NCBI GenBank assembly: GCA_009760885.1
Contig: CM019715.1
Span: forward strand, 19,520,503-19,584,502
Origin: Achatina immaculata
Taxonomy: Eukaryota > Mollusca > Gastropoda > Stylommatophora > Achatinidae
Length of the DNA: 64,000 bases
Reading direction: 5' to 3'
The translations under genes and the position numbers were made by a program. Positions 1 through 64,000 of the stretch are shown one piece after another; the stretch's first letter is position 1; every line of letters begins with the position of its first letter. The notes beneath the pieces were generated by a model, which was not told where the DNA came from, did not search any database, and saw only the letters and a program-made list of their open reading frames with translations.

Positions 1-3000
1 GTGGTGAAGAAATAACGACACTTGCAAGACCAAAGCTTATCAGAATTTCAAACCCAAACAATAAGGCACAGACGACCCAAAAAAGAAAAAAAACCATAGG
101 ATGAACATCTAATCAAACCAGAAGAATGTGAACAGAATGACTAAAGGTTATCCTCTATTCAGTTTTTGTATTCCTATAAAATCACTGCATTGTGCAAATT
201 AAGAAATTATATGGCTTGTGGGAAAATGGGGTTAGAAATTCAAAGCTAAAAAATGTTGTCAGTTACACATAAAAAATACATACAGGAACCTAATAAAAAC
301 AGCATCACAGCTCTATGTTAAGACATACACATATACTGCAATAAATACAGCACATTACATTGAAAAACACCTGAATTTTGCTCCCAGATGTGGATGCTGG
401 AATTGGTGTTTATGAGCTACTATTTCAGATGGGAAAATGGTTATCTGAAATTGGATAGATGGCTGCAGCTCCAGATGTGGATGAGTATGATGCACTGTCC
501 TTTTGCCTCTTCTGTGCTAGCTTAAAATATAAATCCAGTTTATGGTGTCCTGCTAGCCACATCTTTTTATACATAAACTGAATGCATGGTTCCAAATACA
601 TCCAGATGCCATGCACAACCATTTTAAGCCATTTGAAAATGACACTTAAAATGCCAGATAAGTGTAATTTATTAAGCTATTGGCCAATCTTCATACTAAA
701 AGGATTTCTGGCAACCAAGGTTCTGTTTTTTTGTTTTATTCATTTTCTGTTGTCCTTGACATTTTGGTGAATTTTTGGATTGTTAGTTTTGTTTTTCACA
801 TCTACATATTCATTTCATATTTGCTCCTGCAGTTTATGCCCCCTTACTTTTTTGTGAAGGTGAACCATACACCCCCATCTACCTCTACTCCACTGCATCA
901 CAATTAAGTGATCTTTCATACCCTTAAACCCTGGAGCACATTTTTCTGCCTTGAAGAAATAGGGTTTTTTTTTAGGAGGCATGGAAGATAACTGTTTCAA
1001 CAAAATAAAAAATTTGATTGATCATATACCTGCCTTTTCAATTAACTTCTGTATTACTGTTGAAAATCCTTTTCCAACCATTTCATTTCACAATCACAGC
1101 TTTGCTCGACAGCTGAAGACTTAAAATTCTGCAGATGTTTAAAACAAACCGGCCACTGCTAGTATTAAAATAACCACTTCTCCACGATTTGGCAATTTCT
1201 CTTTGTCAGAAAGGCTGCTCTCATTAATTTTTTTTTTTTTTACTTTTTAGTTGTCAGTCTTCTATGCTCAACAATTTTACCAGTTTTTCCCTTTCTTTAT
1301 ACCCTGCAAATGATTGACTTAAGTTCTTTACAGCTGTTCCAACCATAGATGTTTCTTTTATTTTAGCAGTACTGTCTCCGATGGTCTGCAATGTGGATTT
1401 GTTCAGGTCCGTTGTGTAGGAAATATCACAACCTCACAGGAAACACATGATAAACTGGGGGAGATGGTAGATGCATGATGTATGTGCACATTGTGGATTT
1501 GGCTTAGCTGGGTGGATTTTTATGCCTTCACCTAATATTTCTACCAGACAGCAAGCTTGCTAAAGCAAATGTAAAATTCATGTTATGCTAAAATTGTTCC
1601 ATAATAAATCAAACACACCAGAACAAATCCTTGTTTGTGTTACAGCAGAACTGACTGTACTTCAGGCCAGTCTGATGTAAACCTGCTTGGCTATAGTCTG
1701 AATATGGGGTAGAATGTGCAGACAAATGTGGCATTTCATATGAGTGAATGCGGGTAGTAATCAGAGATAACTGAGCACAGAAAGGCGTGTTTGTGATGAA
1801 TGGCTCCACAGCTCACCAGCTGCTGCTGCTGAACTTTGCAGCTGAATGTGATGCATTCTTTAACAACACTGTTATAAGAGATGAAAGCTGTGTGCATGAT
1901 TTTGAGGTAGTAAGCATACTTTCATGAAATTAAAATAACATGTAAGACCACTGCATCAGTCTGCAAATGTTTACATTTGGGATGTTGTGCAGAGTTTATA
2001 AAAATTCAAGGCCCAACAACAAATTCTGAAGGCTCCTTTGAAACACAGAAGATTGAGAATATAATGTTGAATGGTTTGATCTTATATTGAGCAGCCCGCT
2101 TGACAACACTTAACCACACAGCAGTGCTAGAACCAACTTCAGAGACACAGAGACTTGCTTTCATCTTGTTGGATCATCCACTATATAGTCTCAAGTTTGA
2201 TTTAATTTGCACCTGTTCACTAAACTCAAGGAAAATCTTAGACAAGACAAATTTGAGTCACACAATGTTATGCTGGCTCAGGTGAAGCTGTGGCTCTGTC
2301 ATCAACCTGAGTAAATCTTTTGTGATGGTATCACAAAAATACTGGAGGGTTGGCAGACAGAAGTTGTGAATTACCGAGCTGATTATGTGGAGTGAATCAT
2401 CATGGGGATAATATGGAGAAAAACTGACTGAAAGAGAATAATGTTCCCTGTTATCTGTTCAGGTTTTATTTAAGTGCTTGCACCTATTTCCTGGAAAAAC
2501 AAACAGAAAAAAATCTGATGCCATATTTCTCTGCAAACTTTCATAGGACAGTATAGAACTTAACAACTGGTGGTAAAATAATAAACTGGTGCAAATGTTA
2601 TGTATTGAATGGTTTCATAACATAAAATCGATAGTTCTGAAATTAGAATTATTAAATTAAATATTTCTGAGATATCTAAAGTAAAGGATTATTAAAAATT
2701 ACTGAACTGGAACCAGCAGAAAGCAGACAAACCAGGAACAAGTTGAGAAGGTAAATAATGCAGTCTAAGCTAATGCAATCATTTTCAGAAAATATGTGTA
2801 CCAAATGCTTCATTTATTATTTACAGCAAACTGAAAAAAAAAAACCAAAAAACAAATTAAAAACTTTCCGACTTTTCTCCCAATAAACTAAAATGTTTTA
2901 ATTTCTTCAGTATCACTGATTATTATAATTATTTCAATTTTTCTACTTGCAGTATGGGTCTGCTGATAACATAGTTTCCTCTTTTAACACAGGATTCTTT

Positions 3001-3403
3001 AAGCTGGATTCTTGCGTTGCCCTAATAAATAGACAGGAACTTACTCTTGAAAAGTCAACTCTGAAATGGAGATTTGTCTCTGAAACATATGGCATTTGCC
3101 AATGACTTTCAAAAGAGATACATATTAAAAGCTTATTAACTAAAATATATGAAAGATTATGAACAAAAGTGAACAGCATTCTTACTTTAAATATGACGTC
3201 TACCTTCTTCAAAAGAATATCATACAGGTAACTTAACTAGTCTTCACAACATTAAAACAGAAGAAAGAAATAATTTGAAATCTACTTAGGTCAGTCAAAT
3301 GTATGAAATATGCAGATGTATGAAGTTCCAATAGTTCCTGTTCCTCATACCATCATATTACATAAGGTGAAATTGCCAGTATTCAAAGTAACATCTGTTA
3401 GAA
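1..3403. other. Region downstream of the CDK gene; no gene seen
   Basis: AT-rich sequence with only short spurious ORFs. Around 850-890 it holds a copy of a dispersed terminal motif (GTGAACCATACAC ... CATCTAC) also found at 14.1, 14.7, 44.35, 46.69 and 61.49 kb. Later polyadenylation of the CDK transcript could extend into this region. Nothing else is recognisable. Confidence 0.5.
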
Positions 3404-3409
3404 TTTATT
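3404..3409 (-). terminator. Candidate polyadenylation signal for the CDK transcript
   Basis: AATAAA on the minus strand about 330 nt after the stop codon. It would give a 3' UTR of roughly 350 nt. Other AATAAA matches exist farther downstream (for example around 2813), so the choice is uncertain. Confidence 0.3.
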
Positions 3410-3737
3410 CAAAGATTAACACTCATATGGTCAATGAAATGTTGAATACTGTAACTACAGAAATTCCAGCCCATAAAACATGATTAAATCTTTCAAATGA
3501 AAGAGCAATAAAAATATTCCTAGCATGGAAATAATATGGTACCACTGCCCTATAGGATCAATAACAGTTGCTGCTTAAATCACATAAATAAGTCACAAGT
3601 CGGAAAATGTGAGATATGTCATTCTCATGTGAATAAGCATCAGAGATGGAAGCTCACATTAGCTATAATGAGCGGTACCATGGCCTGTCTCTGATGAGAA
3701 ATATGTTTTAAGGTCCTTTGCTCACATTTTAAAATTA

Positions 3738-61906
<58,169 letters not shown>

Positions 61907-61949
61907 CTGTGACTCATTTATACCTCACTTAGTATGCCATCTCGTGTTT
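61907..61949 (-). other. 5' UTR portion of the first coding exon, with splice acceptor and two tiny upstream ORFs
   Basis: On the minus strand a strong polypyrimidine tract followed by CTTGTTACAG ends at 61950, so this exon begins at 61949 and at least one upstream non-coding exon must exist. The 43-nt leader piece holds two upstream ATGs: a three-codon ORF (M-A-Y-stop) and a four-codon ORF (M-S-H-R-stop) whose ATG lies 18 nt upstream of the main one and whose stop overlaps the main ORF start. Such short ORFs commonly reduce initiation at the main ATG; that effect here is inference. Confidence 0.7.
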
Positions 61950-61950
61950 C

Positions 61951-62440
61951 TGTAACAAGCAAAGAAAAAAAAAAGAAGACTTCTTGAGGGTATTGTAACA
62001 AAGTCAAGAGAAAAAAAGACCAATATTTCTGAAGCCAAAATATAGTTCTAATTGCTAACAGAAGTTTAAAAACATACCCTCAGTAAAACTATTTATTTTC
62101 AATGATTTGCATATGGCTTGATTCTATAATTGAATGTGTACTTGTGTTGTTTCTATGTCAGTTTTGTTGATTTTATTATATATGTACCCTGAAGACCTCA
62201 GATAGCATAAGTTTGCACCCTTGTCTTGACACAGACTTTGTGAGAAAGGAAACATCAAAGCTGGTTGCTTAAAAACTCTCATCTGCTGCTGCAGCTCCAA
62301 ATTCTGGAGAGTCAACACTGATAGTTATATGAGAATGACAGGTACTCTAAGAAAGAATTACAAGGAAACAGACCTGCTTGTGAAATTTGTTGAAAAGATC
62401 AAATGGTGTACAACCAAAGTGCCATTAGCATCATCATTCA
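61951..62440. other. Intron upstream of the first coding exon
   Basis: Contains the polypyrimidine tract of the 61950 acceptor (61955-61985). No promoter elements or non-coding exon could be identified. Confidence 0.5.
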
Positions 62441-62445
62441 ACATA

Positions 62446-63768
62446 TTAGAGTGAGTCAAAAGTTTGTCACGTTTTTGTAGTGTTTCACTGCTACACAAAA
62501 CCAAGCAATGTAACATATAATTAGCAGTGTTCCTAGTGGTACATAATGTTAATAATGATGTAAATTCACTCTTCAAAATACAGTCCATAACTTCTGATGG
62601 TCTTCTGCCATTACTTAGCCAATGTGAGAAGTCATTGTACATTACCACTCAGAGGGCTTTGTGGCCAAGAAATCTCTCACACCAATTTCAACTTCTTCTA
62701 ATAACTAATTCCTGCCCTTGAAGGAAGTGTGCCATCAGCTGGAATAGATGGTGGTCAGAGAGTGCAAGGTCAGGACTGCATGTGGATGAGATTTGAACTT
62801 TGATTTCCCCCAATTCCATGAACTGTCCATAGGCCACTTTGGAAGTGCGCACAGGTATGCATTGTCGTGTGGGAGATGTACCCTCTTCCTGTTGAGTGCT
62901 CAGTATTGGATGCACAGAACATCATGCAGCTGCTTCAGTTGCTCAGCATACTGATTCCCATTCACAGAGCGACCAAATGGAACCAATTCCCAGAAGGCCC
63001 TTGAAGATCCACCAGATGCAAAGCATAACCTTCTCGAACTGGCCTTGTCAGACAATCGCCTCTGCTACCTGGCCTGGCTGGAGCCATTAGGTATCCTCCG
63101 TATTGGGATACCACATGAGAATCCACTTTTCATTCCCAGTGACAATACAGCAAAGAAACCTTTTTGTCATGTGAGTTTGCCAACAGCTGCCAACATACAT
63201 CAACATGTCTTAATGCACTTGCTGAAGAGTGAGATCGTAGGGGATATGCTGAGGCTGCCTGCTGCTAAAGTGGACCTCATGCAAATGCCAAATGATGGTG
63301 ATCTGAAAAGGGCCCAGCTGGGGTCACAAGTGCCAAGTACTGGAACTAGGATTGCCATCACTAGCTTGGCGCTGGACTTCGTCATTGGTGGTTGAGTTCC
63401 AATGTGGGCTCGTCTTTGATATCAGTGTTCCCAGACCTGAACCTTTGTAACTACTTCCTTGAAGTGCTGTCACTAATATTTCCTTCCCCTTCCACACTGA
63501 AAATTTCACAGACATATGCAGATATATCCATCCCTTTCTTCCAATAATTCCTCAGGAGGATGCAAATGACAACCTTGCAGTCTGCCATATTTTCTTCTGG
63601 TGATCACTTATCTCACGATTCATTGCCTAAAAATGAGTATGCACATTTTCAAATGATGCAACACATGACATCAGCATGATGTTACAAATGCCAGTACAGT
63701 GTATAAGACAGGAACTTTTACTGAAATTAGGGTACCGAAAAACGTGACGAATTTTTGACTCACCATAA
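62446..63768 (-). mobile_element. Mariner-type transposon, about 1.3 kb, with 26-bp inverted ends
   Basis: Left end 62451-62477 (GTGAGTCAAAAGTTTGTCAC) and right end 63738-63763 (GTGACGAATTTTTGACTCAC) are inverted repeats with two mismatches. Minus strand: SPDLALSDHHLFQLMAHF (third catalytic Asp region, cf. SPDLAPSDY), then EEVEIGVRDFLATKPSEWY. HDNAYLCA marks the second Asp region. Stops and frameshifts make it inactive. It sits upstream of the first coding exon of CDK. Confidence 0.88.
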
Positions 63769-64000
63769 TACACTATGAACAATACTGAAGCCAAAGGCTG
63801 AGCACATGTAGGAGTGTCCTGAGTGCAAGGAGGCCCATCTCTAGGCCAGCAGCAGAGCATGGCCGTTCAAGTTCAAGACCTTCCTGTAAGTAAGGTAACA
63901 TACAAGTAGAACTGAGAAGTCTGCTAGAAGCCTCTTGTTTATCACAAGAGTGTTAGGTAACTCAGACACAATTCCCTGCACATTAAAATATATCACCCAG

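Overview
This is a metazoan nuclear window. It is AT-rich and intron-dominated, with GT-AG splice sites and no bacterial operon structure. Animal-type mobile elements are dense: RTE/BovB-like and jockey/I-like LINEs, Penelope-like elements, Tc1/mariner, piggyBac, hAT, a tRNA-like short element and TG/TA microsatellites. The transposon mix and the TATATG-type simple repeats suggest an invertebrate, perhaps a mollusc or another lophotrochozoan. That assignment is inference only.

The only host gene I can support is one cyclin-dependent kinase of the CDK4/6 class on the minus strand. Seven coding exons (61591-61906, 50653-50833, 42739-42874, 24637-24804, 16868-17028, 4613-4748, 3738-3902) join in frame into a complete 420-residue protein with P-loop, VAIK lysine, PMAAIRE helix, [20 protein letters not shown] activation segment and a CDK4/6-type C-lobe. 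It has about 90 extra N-terminal residues rich in Gln, His and Ser. The initiator ATG lies in an exon that starts with a splice acceptor at 61950, so at least one 5' UTR exon lies upstream. The coding span is about 58 kb, mostly because the introns are full of transposons.

Layout from left to right. 1-3737: 3' UTR and downstream sequence. 4749-16867 (intron 5): RTE-like fragments, a jockey-like LINE (about 8.6-10.9 kb), and two Penelope-like copies (about 10.9-13.0 and 13.8-15.7 kb) broken by LINE insertions and by a 630-bp palindromic element. 17029-24636 (intron 4): a hAT element, a 1.5-kb Tc1 element and LINE tails. 24805-42738 (intron 3): the densest nested region, including an RTE copy with a 503-codon open ORF, a piggyBac-type element sitting in a TTAA of a LINE, and several LINEs inside LINEs. 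42875-50652 (intron 2): a LINE within a LINE, two mariner remnants, one carrying a terminal-repeat tRNA-like element, and an RNase H-bearing LINE. 50834-61590 (intron 1): more LINE-A/LINE-B copies, a Penelope piece with an internal inversion, and a piggyBac relic with its central domain deleted. 61950-64000: upstream region with a 1.3-kb mariner.

LINE families are named here only for cross-reference. A is RTE-like, ending in ATATAAGATA-type tails. B is BovB-like, with (TGAA)n tails. C is RTE-like, with (GATGAT) tails. D, E and F are other RTE-like families seen mainly as 3' ends. All except the one LINE-B ORF are visibly broken. No undescribed defence or biosynthetic system is evident. The most unusual structures are the long palindrome with a 16-bp target duplication and the 517-bp terminal-repeat element.
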